Shown piece by piece: positions 43,236 through 54,598 of a stretch of DNA of 64,000 nucleotides (its first letter is position 1; each line of letters opens with the position of its first letter). The notes under the pieces were generated by a model. That model saw only the letters and a program-made list of their open reading frames with translations. It did no database searches and had not been told where the DNA came from. Origin of the DNA: Zoroaster sp. YZ-2022. Taxonomy: Eukaryota; Echinodermata; Asteroidea; Forcipulatida; Zoroasteridae. The stretch spans positions 30,548,366 to 30,612,365 of the forward strand of contig CM055816.1 in NCBI GenBank assembly GCA_029582265.1. Reading direction: 5' to 3'. The position numbers were made by a program, and so were the translations under genes.

Positions 43236-43877
43236 TTGGACGTACACCATTATATCCATGCACAGTGGCAACTATAGGATCCTTCTATTTGCTGAATTGT
43301 GGTCATCAAAAAATTAGTGTTGGTATAACGACTCACCCCATGCCCCAGACTGTTAAAGTTCATGGGGGCACAGAAAATGTACCCAAGAAGAAAAACAGTT
43401 GAATCATGTTTCATCTTATTCCAGATGGTTGTAAAATTGTTTTTAATCTTGAAAATATTTTTTTTTTTACATTTTTCAAATAAAATGTTATCATTTGGAG
43501 AAGCTCTAAAAAATAATTAATATTCTTGAAAGACGAATAAAATGGAAGGTGGTTATAATTTTAGCAAAATTGTACTTTGAAACTTGGAAATGTGTAAAAA
43601 TGCTGTTATCAAATAATAGATTTCTTTTTGTAAACATGATATTTATTTTATGTTCCATTTTTTCAATAATTGTCCACTACTGACGAAGTGAACATCATGT
43701 TTTTTCTATAAGAAACGTCCATTTTGAGGATCCATATATGCAGAGCATTTATATTATTTGGTTTCCACGGACAACAGCTTGTTGACAGCATAGAACAATA
43801 AAATTTGAGGCATGTACGTACATCCCTTAATATTTGTGTCTAGTTAAATTTGTAGTTTTAAACTTTTTCTACTTTCA

Positions 43878-44254
43878 CAATAATAATAATAATAATAATA
43901 ATAATGTAAACTTACATACTGGCACACGTATCCACCAAACTTGGTGCTCAAGGCGCATTACATTATTACCCCTGCTCATCAGGCTCATAAGTCATTCCTG
44001 AAACCATCTCAGCTCCCTGGGGAGTATACAGCTCAATTGCTGCCATTTCAGCGCATATAGGGCTAATCAAACACAACCAACTCTGCCCTCACAGGTACCC
44101 ATTTACCCCTGAGTGGAGAGAAGCAATTATGGTAAAGTGTCTTGCTCAAGGACACAAGCACCATGGTCACGGTCGGGATTCGAACCCACATTCTGACGAC
44201 TCGGCCATCGGAACACAAATCCAATGCATTAAACCACTCGATCATGGCACTCCA
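43878..44254 (-). mobile_element. tRNA-derived SINE, minus strand
   Basis: On the plus strand the order is AAT run, ...CACGTATCCACCAAACTTGG, TGCTCAAGGCGCATTA, body, GTGTCTTGCTCAAGGACACA, GGGATTCGAACCCACATTC (B box) and the head to CATGGCACTCC. It is the inverse of 14621-14985, with a different head (Ser/Leu-like, GTGGTTTAATGCATTGGA). Confidence 0.9.
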
Positions 44255-44539
44255 CTAACTTTCCAGTAAATCATACAATTTCACAGTGATTTTTATAACA
44301 AGCATAACCAAGATAAGTTTATGCAACCAGAAATACGCCATAGTTTTGTAAACTATACCAAAGGTCGACAGCTTTGATCTTTTCCTTTGTGGGTGAAGTT
44401 GATTATCAAAACAGACCAGTATTCCAATAGCATTAAGAGCACCTGTTAGCATGGGAGCATGTAGTTTTTGTTTTCTTTGTTTGGGTGCATAGACCAACTT
44501 GAGCAAACTAAGTCTTTGTTACCCGAAGCCACAGTTATT

Positions 44540-44582
44540 TAGGTGCAGTGTAGTGTGCAGTGTAGTGTGCAGTGTAGTGTAT
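44540..44582. repeat. 14-bp tandem repeat, three units
   Basis: TGCAGTGTAGTG repeats as GTGCAGTGTAGTGT three times. Confidence 0.8.
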
Positions 44583-46152
44583 CGTAAACACAGTGAAAGT
44601 AAAATATATTGACATGATTGCTATAATCATCATGTTCAAAGGAGTAGACTGAAGGGAAGAGGCAGTCGGACTTACTTAATTCTTGATAACTTTCAAAACT
44701 CCAATTGAATATTCAACAGGAAATGGATCAAGCGACGTCACAAAAACAAGGGGCTGGCATTACGACACACACACTCAATCTGAATGACATTGTATGCCCG
44801 GTCAGGTAACAAAACGATATTGTTATTAGAAAGTTGTTGTTATTAGAAAGTGTGTTACTTAAGGGGATAATATCTTCATGATCATTGTGTTGGATTTTGG
44901 TGGATTGAGGAATGTTCTTAGCCAAAATTGCTTGTGAGTTACATGTAGGGTTTGGCTAGGTACCAATTATATTGTATAGCAGTGGTGTAGCAAGGATTTT
45001 CAGAGTGGGGAAAACATTTTTTGTGGGTTAATTTACCGACACAAAACTTAAATGAACCGACAAACTATAGTCAATCAGCAGGGGCGTAGCAAAGGCATTT
45101 TCTTTGGGGGGATGTGGAAGCCAATTTGCTGACTGACGTAGCCAGTATTTTCCAAGTGGGTAAATTTCCGAGTGTGGGTAAATTTACCAACACAACACTA
45201 ATATGACTAGACAAATTAACTTTTCCCCAAAAAATAGACAATCTCTAAAGTCGCTTGGCTAAAGTCAAGCAAAGTTACTGAAGTAAAAACAAACTGATTA
45301 CAAACAACTCGGCAAATCTTCAGTGCTTAGAAACACGATCTAGATTTGCAGTCGGTTTGCCGAGCTCTAGGGACCAACCCTTGTTCTAGTACCTTTGATG
45401 CTTCATTTACCGACTGAGGCTCTATGCCGACTGAGAAAAATTATTGGGGGGTGTCACAGCTAGCCTCCACCCCACCTCTGCTCGCTGCAGCCCTGTCAAT
45501 TAGAAATACCAAAAATTTTGTGAATTTACCAATGGACACTATTTTGCCAACAAGTCGGCGGAGGGGGGGGGGGGGGGTAGCTGCCCACAATCTTAGCATA
45601 CATACTTTATAAGAATCAAGAGATGTACAGAAACCAACATGTGAAAGTTGCAGCTTATTATGTTGTGTTTTTGTTAATTACATTGTAGGAGAAAATAGTG
45701 ACAAAATGCATTCAGATTATTTGAATTCATTCTAATGTGGAAACAGATCACTAGCCCATTTTATGTGCAATTTTTGAAACAACCCATTCAGGCCACTCCA
45801 AACCATTAGCTGTTGCCAGTGACCTCCTATGGTTACCTTTCTGTGCACTGTCACACCACTGAGATTACAGGGTAAAGTTGTCTCCCATCAATACATTGCA
45901 GGCCATACTAATATGTTCAAACATTTACAGTGGCCTTGGGTGATACAGTTGATTTTGTAATATTACTTGGAAAGGACAGCAGGCTTGTATGTATGTATGT
46001 ACCAGAATTTAGTGGTTGGGAGTGGCCTCCATATTTAGGAGGGTTAACAATTATTCATGTTTTCTTGAAAAAACTAAAACATATCAGACAGAATAACTTT
46101 TCAGGGTGTATGGTACCATTCCCACATACAGTGTACTATGTAAGCTTAAAAT
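44583..46152. other. No gene; hAT-like end fragments
   Basis: AGCAGTGGTGTAGCAAGGAT (44980) and CAGCAGGGGCGTAGCAAAGG (about 45078) resemble CAGNGGCGTAGC-type transposon ends common in invertebrates. Repeated GGGTAAATTTACC pieces and a poly-G run at 45558-45578 follow. No element could be delimited. Confidence 0.4.
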
Positions 46153-46264
46153 GAAACCAAACCAAACCAAACCAAACCAAACCAAACCAAATATAATGCG
46201 CCTTGAGCGCCACTTAGTTGGTGGATACGTGCGCTATATAAATCTATACATTATTATTATTATT
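46153..46264 (+). mobile_element. (AACCA)n microsatellite joined to a SINE tail
   Basis: AACCA repeats about six times (46156-46188) and runs straight into ATAATGCGCCTTGAGCGCCA...GCGCTATATAAATCTATACA and an ATT run, the last ~75 bp of the SINE. The head is missing. Confidence 0.85.
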
Positions 46265-47511
46265 AAACCGAAAACCCACAAGGACATTTCATTGTTTGGA
46301 TGACAAAGAGAAAACTTTTCACTAAAGAGAGGAACCTGTGAAGTCTGCAGGGTTAACATGTTGGCACTTTACCAAGTGGGCCATCTACATAATACACCTG
46401 TTGGCGGTATTCCTATTTTGTCAATATCTTTGTTCAGAGGGAAAGGAACGCGGTAGGTGGTAGGGAGTGCTAGTCAGACATCATTGGACCAAAGTATACT
46501 GTATAATAACCAGGAATCACGCTCCATGTTATAAATTTATAAACATACATATGGTATACTGACTTTACAAAAACTGCTCTTTTCCTAGTACTCATGGAGA
46601 TACATGTTTCAAAATTACTTTAAAATAATTCATAATTTTACAAAAATAGACAGAGAATAAGTGAATAAATTCATTTTTGAAACGGAATAAAAAGTTTATT
46701 GCTGAGAAAATAATGGCAAAGATCCTCATTATAGTTCTGTTTAAAGATGTATCGCTAGATGTTTCTTGTTATTTTGATGGTCAGTAATTTTTATTTTTAT
46801 TTCTTTTACCGGTTATTTTCTTTGTCTTCCAATCATTGCCACTTTTATACTTGTAGAAAGAAAAATCAAAACTTTATAATGATGCATATATATATATATA
46901 TATATATCACAAAAAATTGTGAAAAGCATGTTTTTACAGAACTGTCCCTAAATCAGTTAATGAAGGATCCCAACTTTAAATAAATTTCTTGTGGCTCATA
47001 ATTGCTGTGAAACGAAGCTTCTGACAATTAGTTGTGTGAAATTTTTCATTTCAAAGTATTTATTTGGAACCTACATGTAAAATCAAAAAAGAAATTATTC
47101 ACTAGTTATATTCACCAATTAAAACAAAAGTTGTCCGAAATTGCTTGTTACAGAACAAAAAACATCTACATCTTTAACCCTAACCACCCCAAACCATTCA
47201 AACTCCAACAGCTGGGTTTGTTGTATTTTGATGGACTTGGTACTGTATAGCCCAGACAGTGACAGCGATGCATGGGGCCGGGTGTGCTAATTCCATCTAA
47301 GTCCAACAGGGTGGTAGTGTTTGTGCATGGTGTTGTATTTTGGCGGATTCAGGAAGGTTCTTAGCCAAAATAGTTAGGGGGTTAGGGTTAATTGTCAATT
47401 TCCTTTTAGAAAGGAAAACAAAATACTGTTAAATGAGATGTTTCTCCAATTAATTTTTGATGAATTCCACCATAAATTCATTTTGGGATTTACATTGTAC
47501 ACATGAATGTG
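46265..47511. other. No gene; TA microsatellite
   Basis: (TA)n at 46886-46907. Remaining sequence is AT-rich with no recognised frame. Confidence 0.45.
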
Positions 47512-47734
47512 AAAGGGACAGATTGTCACGATCAGAGCAGAATTTCTGCAGGGCATGGAATTGATGTCCTAGTTTAAGAAGAACAAGAGTGACTGAAATT
47601 TACTGGCTTATTTATGCAGCAGCAACAGTAATTTTATGACCTTATCTAAAGTGGTATTGTTTTCAGTCACCGAGTTAATCAAAAACTATCACTTTGATTC
47701 CATGCCCTGTTGATCGTGACGATATTGTCCCTTT
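47512..47734. mobile_element. AAAGGGACAGTATCG MITE, copy 3
   Basis: AAAGGGACAGATTGTCACGA at the left and TCGTGACGATATTGTCCCTT at the right, with the usual interior (GGGCATGGAATTG, GTGACTGAAATT, CAGTCACCGAG). No clear flanking duplication. Confidence 0.85.
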
Positions 47735-47936
47735 AATCATGCTTTTATAAATCATTTTGTGGAATCTGTCATTGGTTTTTAAATAACAAAGTGTCCTGGA
47801 CAGAGAATAGATCCAAAAATATGGCAGAATTTTGTAAAAAAAAGTGGGGAAAATATTGTGGGGCAGGGGTTAAATGATTGCCTTTGTAATCCCGGCCAGT
47901 CCCCTTTTTATTGTGATATTTTGTTTATTTTCAGGT

Positions 47937-48117
47937 TTTTTGGTGGTTGCCCTGTTCATGTTAAACGTTTTTCTCAGGAACGTACATGATGTATACGGTT
48001 ACGAAAGTGTGGACATAGAGATGTAGTCTCTTGTCAAGCATTATCAGGCACCAGGCTGCTGAGACCAAGCGATGTGGAGGCTACTTTCTACTGGTATATC
48101 CTGGGCTGATTGAAGGT
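47937..48117 (+). pseudogene. Decayed copy of the Ig-gene leader exon
   Basis: TTTTCAGGTTTTTTGGTGGT...GTGGACATAGAGATGTAGTC, TCTTGTCAAGCATTATC, ACCAAGCGATGTGGAGGCTA and TTGAAGGTAAC parallel the leader exon at 56832-57002 including both splice sites. Small indels and stops destroy the frame. Similarity continues briefly into the next intron (GCTTCTCAAAAA against GCTTCTCAAGAA), so this is a DNA-level duplication, not a retrocopy. Confidence 0.85.
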
Positions 48118-48164
48118 AACGATAGCTGTTGCTTCTCAAAAACAAATGTTGTATGAACATCAAG

Positions 48165-48502
48165 GTATTAGCCAAGATTTAGAAATAGGGTGTCCAAATT
48201 TGCTGGAAATTTCAAAACAGGGTGTCCAAATTGTTCACTTCCAACACTGTTTACATGTAAATGACAGATGAAATAGGGTGTCCAAATTGTTCACTTCCAA
48301 TACTTTTACATGTAAATGACAGATGAAACAGGGTGTCCAAATTGTTCACTTACAATACTTTTTACATGTAAATGACAGATGAAACAGGGTGTCCAAATTG
48401 TTCACTTCCAATATTTTTTACATGTAAATGACAGATGAAATGGGGTGTCCAAAATTGAAACTGTGTGTCCAAAAGACACCCAGACACCCCTCTGGCTAAT
48501 AC
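48165..48502. mobile_element. GTATTAGCC-ended element with a 56-bp minisatellite
   Basis: GTATTAGCCAAGATT at the left is inverse to the right end CTCTGGCTAATAC. Inside, a 56-bp unit (AGGGTGTCCAAATTGTTCAC...TTTACATGTAAATGACAGAT) repeats four times, with GGGTGTCC at 48220, 48276, 48331, 48387 and 48443. ATGAACAT lies close to both ends (48153 and 48508), possibly a displaced target duplication. Confidence 0.7.
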
Positions 48503-49408
48503 TATGATGAACATAAACAAATGTTTAGATCAGATTTGATTTTACGATCTGAAATTGTTTATACTGTTATTAGATAATTTGAAATTACAAATAACTCTTT
48601 AAATTTTTATTGTGTTAGATGAGAGGATTCTGAAGAAATTATATTTTTTCTGTAACAATACAAAAAATCAGAAAATGTACAATTACACTGGTCAACAATT
48701 TTTTTAAAAGTTGTCTGCTTCGGAGATAAAATGTGCTATTTATTATGGATTTTGATGTGCTGAATTCAAATATGACAATTAAAATTGCTGATTGGCTACT
48801 GTTTCAGAGATGCCAACATTTACGATTTGGGCATAATTTTTACGATTTATTGAGTCCAATTATGATTGTACAATCCTTGTATCAGTTTTTACAATTTATA
48901 AAAATGTAAAGCCTTGAGTGTGAGGTTTGAAAAGGGGGTAATTTGGGTATTTTCGTGTCAGAGGCGGATGCACTGTGGCGAATTACTCTTTTTCAATTTG
49001 GAATGTTGGCATCTCTGCTGTTTCCAAGATATTTAAGTTTTTACATTGTACGTACTGTGTATATGGTGTACATAGCAGCTTTTTAATCATGAATTATCAT
49101 ACGCTATTCCCATACGTGTACACACGTACATGTAGATCTTGAAAACTAGAGCAAATCAACAATTTTAAGCATCATTTCCATTCTCAGTGACCCATAATTA
49201 GTCCAATTTGACTTCATTTGTTTTGGAAGCATTTTGGCTGTAGACCAGTGTTATTATTGATATGAATCCCCTATATACATGTACCGGTATATTACTCTAA
49301 ACTCCCAAGTACAACTTGTTTTTGTATTTTTTTTGTCTTTTAATTTTTTTTTTAGGGTGATCCATGCCCATATTCACATTTAGAATTGACCAATATGTTG
49401 AAACCCTA
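48503..49408. other. No gene seen
   Basis: AT-rich sequence. TGCCAACATTTACGATTTGG and AATGTTGGCATCTC (48808 and 49001) form the ends of a ~200-bp inverted pair around ATTTTTACGATTTAT. Confidence 0.4.
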
Positions 49409-49530
49409 AGTAAGACTAACTGCGGTGACACCATGTGAAATTCTCAATTGAGTAGTAATTAGTTCTGAGGTTACAACTCGACGTTTCGATCAGTATGCTC
49501 TGATCATCTTCAGGAGAATGCCGGACACTA
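49409..49530 (-). repeat. Hammerhead-like repeat, short copy
   Basis: AAGACTAACTGCGGTGACAC...GAGTAGTAATTAGTTCTGAG, CAACTCGACGTTTCGATCAG and TGATCATCTTCAGGAGAATG. On the minus strand CTGAAGA, T, stem GATCAG/CTGATC and GAAA are kept, as in the other copies. Confidence 0.65.
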
Positions 49531-50763
49531 CGTGTTTGACTGAAAGGGTTAAAATCAGGCAAAATTAATGTTGATATACTTGCCAAGGTACATGTGTATC
49601 TAGTGCACTTAAAATTCCAACATTGTCAATCCTAATGTGTATAATGTAGCTAGTACAGACCTGTCTGAATGAGTTGACCGTTACGCGTTTTTATCTTGTA
49701 TTGTTGAGGGTTGTCAAAATGGCAGTCAAAACCAGTCAAAACTGCTCCTTTGTGCACAGTTGGTTTAATTGACCACTATAACTACATGCCACAAAATTTC
49801 AACAATAGTAGGAGGGTTAAACAGCCCATATTAATATCTTTCTTTATCAAATGGATGACTTTGATGTTGCGGTTATTTAATTGGGAAAAAAAGGTCAGAA
49901 TAGTAATACAAAATACAAAATTATTACAAAATTGAAAGGCAGCAAATTTTTTTTGGAAATATGTCATGTCTTATACATGTACAGTTTCTAAACTTTCAGG
50001 AAGATAGCCACTAAATACAAAGATAACCACATTATTAAATATTCCCTATTAATTAATTTGGTTTTCAATCAAATTGCAAAATCTAGGGGAACAATTTTTA
50101 TTTATTTATTTATTTTTTAATACACATGTAGAGATAAGTTTTTGGTTAAGAAAAGTTAAAAAGTCAAAAGACAGTTCAGCATTGAATTAGATTTTTTCAA
50201 GTTGCGTCCAATGTCTACATTGGTACGATCGTACCATCCATTCTTATTTACAGCATGCTTATTGCTTTTTCAACACTAGAGGGCAGTTGTACTGTAAATG
50301 TACATAAGCCCAGTGATGTGTGGTTTGCAAATTTAGTGAACATGTATACAGTGTTTTTGAGTCATGTCCACTTTGGTGTATACCGTACTTTGGTACGTCA
50401 CGGTTATCGCTTTTTCAACGCTTGAGGGCAGTACTGTGCATGTGCGTACATGTATGTGTACTGACCTTTCACATTTACATGTAGTATACAGATTTTATCT
50501 ATTGAACGATCTTTTTGTATTGCTGCTTTTTTCACCACGGGCTCTTTAGTGAACACGTCTTTTTATTTCTATTGAAACGTTCTTTCAGATCAATTTTTCT
50601 TTGCTCAAAATAACTATGAGGACATTTTTTATGGCAGGTAGGAATTGATAAATTTAAGACATCAATGTAATTCCATTCGCCAAGAAATTGACCTGGTATT
50701 GACACATGTACGATGTAGTACATGTGTTTGACATATACCTATGTACCAGAATGCTTGTTTAGA
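49531..50763. other. No gene seen
   Basis: AT-rich. Two related stretches (ATTGCTTTTTCAACACTAGA with GGGCAGTTGTACTG near 50260, and ATCGCTTTTTCAACGCTTGA with GGGCAGTACTGTG near 50406) form a diverged ~140-bp duplication. Confidence 0.4.
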
Positions 50764-50862
50764 TTACCTCAGTGACCGAAAATAATACCCTCCACACGAT
50801 AAGGTCATGATGTATTATCGTTGCTGCTGCATATTTTCAGTCACTCTGTTTATCATAAAATA
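50764..50862. mobile_element. Half copy of the AAAGGGACAGTATCG MITE
   Basis: ACCTCAGTGACCGAAAATAA, ACGATAAGGTCATGATG and TTGCTGCTGCATATTTTCAG are the interior of the family. Both terminal repeats are missing. Confidence 0.6.
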
Positions 50863-50892
50863 TGACACCAATTCAACCCATTACAGAAAATA

Positions 50893-51142
50893 GAGCTTGC
50901 CGCAAGCTTGCCACGAGCTTGCCACAAGCTTGCCGCAATCATAAAGAGCTTGCTGCAAGCTTATATGAGCTTGCGCTATTTTCTGCAAGGTTAATTAGTA
51001 CTAACTCGTTGCAAGCTTGCCACAAGCTTGTGGCAAGCTTGCTGCCAGCTTCCCAAGCTTGCGGCCAGCTTGCCAAGCTTGCCGCAAGCTTGCCAAGTTA
51101 GCGGCAAGCTTGCGGCAAGCTTGCCTTCTTGCAAGCTTTTTG
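50893..51142. repeat. CAAGCTTG palindrome cluster
   Basis: About twenty occurrences of GCAAGCTTGC-like palindromes (AAGCTT core) in 250 bp, at irregular 8-25 bp spacing with an interruption at 50945-51010. Frames through it (Ala/Ser/Leu-rich) are composition artefacts. Confidence 0.8.
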
Positions 51143-51752
51143 GTTGTTAATAATATTGTAATATATTTTATTCTTCATGTATAATGCTGTAATTAAACTT
51201 CATCTTGCATTTTACAATGCATATGCATTTTCATTCATATGGGTTAAGGTACTCAGGGCCTGAGATAAATAAATATATCTGAGGTAATTAAGGAAGACTG
51301 CCCCGACTGCCCTGCTGAATTCCCTCGCATGATTCTCACATTTCCTTAGACACTCCATCCCATATTCCCCTGGATCAATTCCCTTGGTTCTCACACTAGG
51401 ACTTGTACCCAATTCCATATTTCATTGAGTTCGATTTTCCCTGTTTATGCTGTGCATTTCTCTTTTGTACTTTTTCCTTAACTACATGTCCATGTATAGG
51501 GTTAAGGCCAGTTCATACTTCACGCGAAAGCAAATGCGAAGCGAAATTCGTGACGTCGACAATGCTTCACAGCAAATATTCGCGGGGAAGGTTCACAAAA
51601 GTTGAACACGTTTCAACTTGCGCGAATTGTTCGCCGCGAATTTGGGGATGTAAAATTCGCTTTGCATTCGCATTCGCGTCAGCGTCAATTAAGTATTAAC
51701 CGGGCTTTAAATCGTCATTCTTTCCATTACAATTATCCACCTGGGCTAATGT
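51143..51752. other. No gene; short AATTCGC-rich fold-back
   Basis: Around 51520-51690 the sequence repeats GCGAAAGCAAATGCG, GCGAAATTCG, CGCGAATTGTTCGCCGCG and GCATTCGCATTCGCGTC, giving a loose fold-back of GCGAA/TTCGC. No recognised frame. Confidence 0.5.
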
Positions 51753-52135
51753 ACTGTACATGTACTTGTAATGTGTACATGTACAGTACCGTACATGTAC
51801 ATGTTAAGGCTGTGCCGGGTATCTGGGTACATGTACATGTACATGTACATGTACTTGTAATGTATACAGTACCGTACATGTACATGTTAAGGCTGTGCCG
51901 GGTATCTGGGTACATGTACATGTACTTGTAATGTATACAGTACCGTACATGTACATGTTAAGGCTGTGCCGGGTATCTGGGTACATGTACTTGTACTTGT
52001 AATGTATACAGTACCGTACATGTACATGTTAAGGCTGTGCCGGGTATCTGGGTACATGTACTTGTACTTGTAATGTATACAGTACCGTACATGTACATGT
52101 TAAGGCTGTGCCGGGTATCTGGGTACATGGATACC
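51753..52135. repeat. ~70-bp tandem repeat with ACATGTAC runs
   Basis: TTAAGGCTGTGCCGGGTATC starts at 51804, 51888, 51959, 52029 and 52100. Each unit ends in TGTATACAGTACCGTACATG and a variable (ACATGT)n run. It is another array with a palindromic core (GTACATGTAC). Confidence 0.9.
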
Positions 52136-52798
52136 AGACCGAAACTGTCATTACCCAGTAGAGCGGCAGCCCAGAGCATTTTGGTCAAACGAACAAGGTA
52201 CTAATATCCGAGTACAGGAACATTTATTGTGTAACCTAACATATTCAGATATGGATGTCTGCCGGGGACCCCCTGCTGCGTGTGGCCCCTGGGGCCCCAA
52301 AAAAGGGACCCAATAATGGGCTGGATCAAACATAGGAGGTACCACATGAAACCAAGATAAAATGAACAATTACACTCTACTAAGTATAAAATATCCATTG
52401 CCAGACAAATTGTCTGCTGCATAAGGCCCGCCAGACACCCCCAAAAGTTTACCCTGTGTACACTATGATAGAATTGGGCTAGAAGATACATTAAAAGTAC
52501 CACATGAAAGTAAGTTTAAATGAACATGTACATCTCACAGAGTACAGAATGGCCCCTACCAGACAAATTTTCCTCTGCATAAGGAGTACCAGACAATCTG
52601 CACTAGGTCCACCAGACCAGGGCCGGATTAACACAGGGGCACTTGGGGCACAGGCCCCGGGCCCCCCACATGAAGTGGGCCCCCACCAAATGAACCGTCA
52701 AATATCAATTTAAATTATGTTCTTATTGTAGCTGGTAAAAGCCTACAAAAATATTGTCTAATTTGTCAAATTGTCTTCCTATATTTTAGTTACAATAG

Positions 52799-53513
52799 CA
52801 GAGCCTGAAATAACAGTCGGACATCGGACGATTTCCGACCAAATTAAATTTTTTCCGACCAAACGTTCAATTGGTCGGAAATTTTGTCCAGACAAATTTA
52901 CTTGTAGACTTGCCACAAGTCGACTTCTTTTTTTTCACTTAAAAGAGCCCTCTCGCAAAGCGAAAGGTTGAGCGACCGAAGGGCGGCTCAGCAAAATCGA
53001 AAAAACAGTTTTAGGTAAACTTGTAGCTTTGCATGGTGAGGATGATAAGTAAGACTAATTGCGGTGACACCATGTGGAATCTCAATTGAGTAGTAATTAG
53101 TTCTGAAAAGAACTGGAGGTACAATTCGACGTTTCGATCAGTATGCTCTGATCGTCCTCAGGAGAAGGGGATCAGTTTTCTTCAATAAGACTGGGTCTGA
53201 GCTCAGCATACCGCAAAGAATGCGGGTTCAGGAAACAAGATGGCAGCGTGGCTGTCAAATTTTTGATCTGTCAAAAGGTGAGTCTACGAAATGATCTAGT
53301 ATACTATTATACTAGTATACTATTACACAAATTAAACAGCATTGTTAGTGTTTAGCATAAAAAATTATTTACTGTATGGCGGGATTTACCCAACGGAGGG
53401 AGTCAAAATGAATCCGAAAAAATAAGTCCGATAAAATTTGAAAATGTCCGATCAAATTTCATTTTGGCCGGACATTTTGGCCGGGCAATTTTTGACCGTT
53501 ATTTCAGGCTCTG
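52799..53513. mobile_element. CAGAGCCTGAAATAAC element, left arm
   Basis: Inverted ends CAGAGCCTGAAATAAC and GTTATTTCAGGCTCTG, flanked by CAATAG on both sides (52793-52798 and 53514-53519). Non-coding; 715 bp because a hammerhead-like repeat has inserted within it. hAT-like ends, but with a 6-bp duplication. Confidence 0.85.
53010..53166 (-). mobile_element. Hammerhead-like repeat inserted in the left arm
   Basis: TAGGTAAACTTGTAGCTTTG...AAGACTAATTGCGGTGACAC...AGTTCTGAAAAGAACTGG...CAATTCGACGTTTCGATCAG...TCCTCAGGAGA. The right arm has an uninterrupted AAAAAACAGTATGCGATCAG in inverse at this point, so this copy arrived after the inverted duplication. Confidence 0.75.
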
Positions 53514-53608
53514 CAATAGTTAAGTATATCGCACACTCCATTGCAAATTGCAATCCGAAAATTTTGATCCCATTTCGAAATCATTCTGACCCGTGCAAAT
53601 GTAGACGT

Positions 53609-54115
53609 TCAGGTAACAAGTGGCCATACCAAGGAACAGACGAACTCTTCTGCTTTACTCTGGTCTGGTTGATCTTCAGAAGCCAGTCTGCTGAAGAACT
53701 GGATGATTGTTCCTTCTGTGTCTTTCTCGAGAATTTCTAGTGGCTTCATTTTACCCTTCCTGTAGAATGCAGTGGTGAAGTCAGAGCCGATAAATACATG
53801 AAGACCTGGCATGGCTATAGCTAGTCCCTTCTGCTTTGACTCCAGGGCGGTGGCAATGCTGCTGACATCAATATGTCGACGGCTATTCCCTGATCCACAA
53901 TCCATATGCGACTGCATGGCGTAGCTCTGTGACTTGTCAGGTGCCTTCCTATCATTCCTAGGAGGATAACTAAGACGTCAGTATCGGAGGCTCTGATTAC
54001 TGCATTTCCAGTAACACTGGATGCATGGAATGCAAGGAGAATGTCTGCCTCCTCATGACTACCCTGGAGATGGGGATGTCCAACATACATCTTCAAATCA
54101 AGCTCATTGAATGTG
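53609..54115 (-). pseudogene. PIN-like nuclease-type gene fragment, frameshifted
   Basis: The minus strand from 54115 reads ...LTFNELDLKMYVGHPHL, then HEEADILLAFHAS and IRASDTDVLVILLGMI. Near 53905 a frame change leads from SRIWI to MDCGSGNSRRHIDVSS and on to GLHVFIGSDFTTAFYRKGK, ending EGTIIQFFSRLAS...EEFVCSL at the edge of the left arm (53632). The spaced acidic residues (EEAD, SDTDV, GSDFT) and the HxFxGSDxTxxFYxKGK motif belong to an invertebrate-expanded family I associate with PIN/FEN-like folds; that assignment is from memory of the pattern. The start of the protein is missing and one frameshift is present, so it is a remnant, perhaps of the gene carried by the CAGGGCCGG element. Confidence 0.65.
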
Positions 54116-54175
54116 AGACGTATACAGTATATAGTTCACCTGCATGCTAACAGAGGGCTAGGTAGGCGTAAGCCT

Positions 54176-54176
<1 letters not shown>

Positions 54177-54206
<30 letters not shown>
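54177..54206. repeat. (CT)n microsatellite
   Basis: About 14 CT units in the spacer of the inverted repeat. Confidence 0.9.
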
Positions 54207-54210
<4 letters not shown>

Positions 54211-54598
54211 CAATGGATGCTGCGTGGATAAACCTATGAGACTTGATGACACATAACTTGTAGATGTCTGACACACTTAAAATGTTCAAGTGGTATTGGG
54301 ACCTCCATCCACTCTCCAAATTGTCATGAACCATTCTGCAACCTATATGAGCTAACCTATATCAGGTAGGCTACAAGCATGGCCTAGCCTAGGGTCTATA
54401 GCAGGCCTGCTTTCATTATCTGATCAGATATTCACAAGAAACAGGTTCATGCCATTTTCATGACTTTTTAACAGTAGGCCTAATCTATTATGTGATTATT
54501 CCATTTAAGCTCATTGCTTAATTGACTTACATGATTTCATCTCAAAGAAAATCCTTCCATCTTTAAAAACAAAACATTACCTTGACCATTGTTGACTC

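Larger units (their letters stand above)
52618..53628. mobile_element. CAGGGCCGGATTAA element, left-arm copy (one end only)
   Basis: It starts CAGGGCCGGATTAACACAGG, matching in inverse the right end of 54599-55541. Its inner end runs without a terminal repeat into the coding spacer at ~53629. CAGGGCCGGATTAA is a common invertebrate hAT-like end. Confidence 0.65.

Noticed and set aside
44980..45580. Complete hAT element between CAGNGGCGTAGC-like ends
   Set aside because: Ends are similar in direct orientation only; no inverted partner or target duplication could be found.
50862..51101. Ala/Ser/Leu-rich 79-codon frame
   Set aside because: Translation of CAAGCTTGC repeats; composition artefact.
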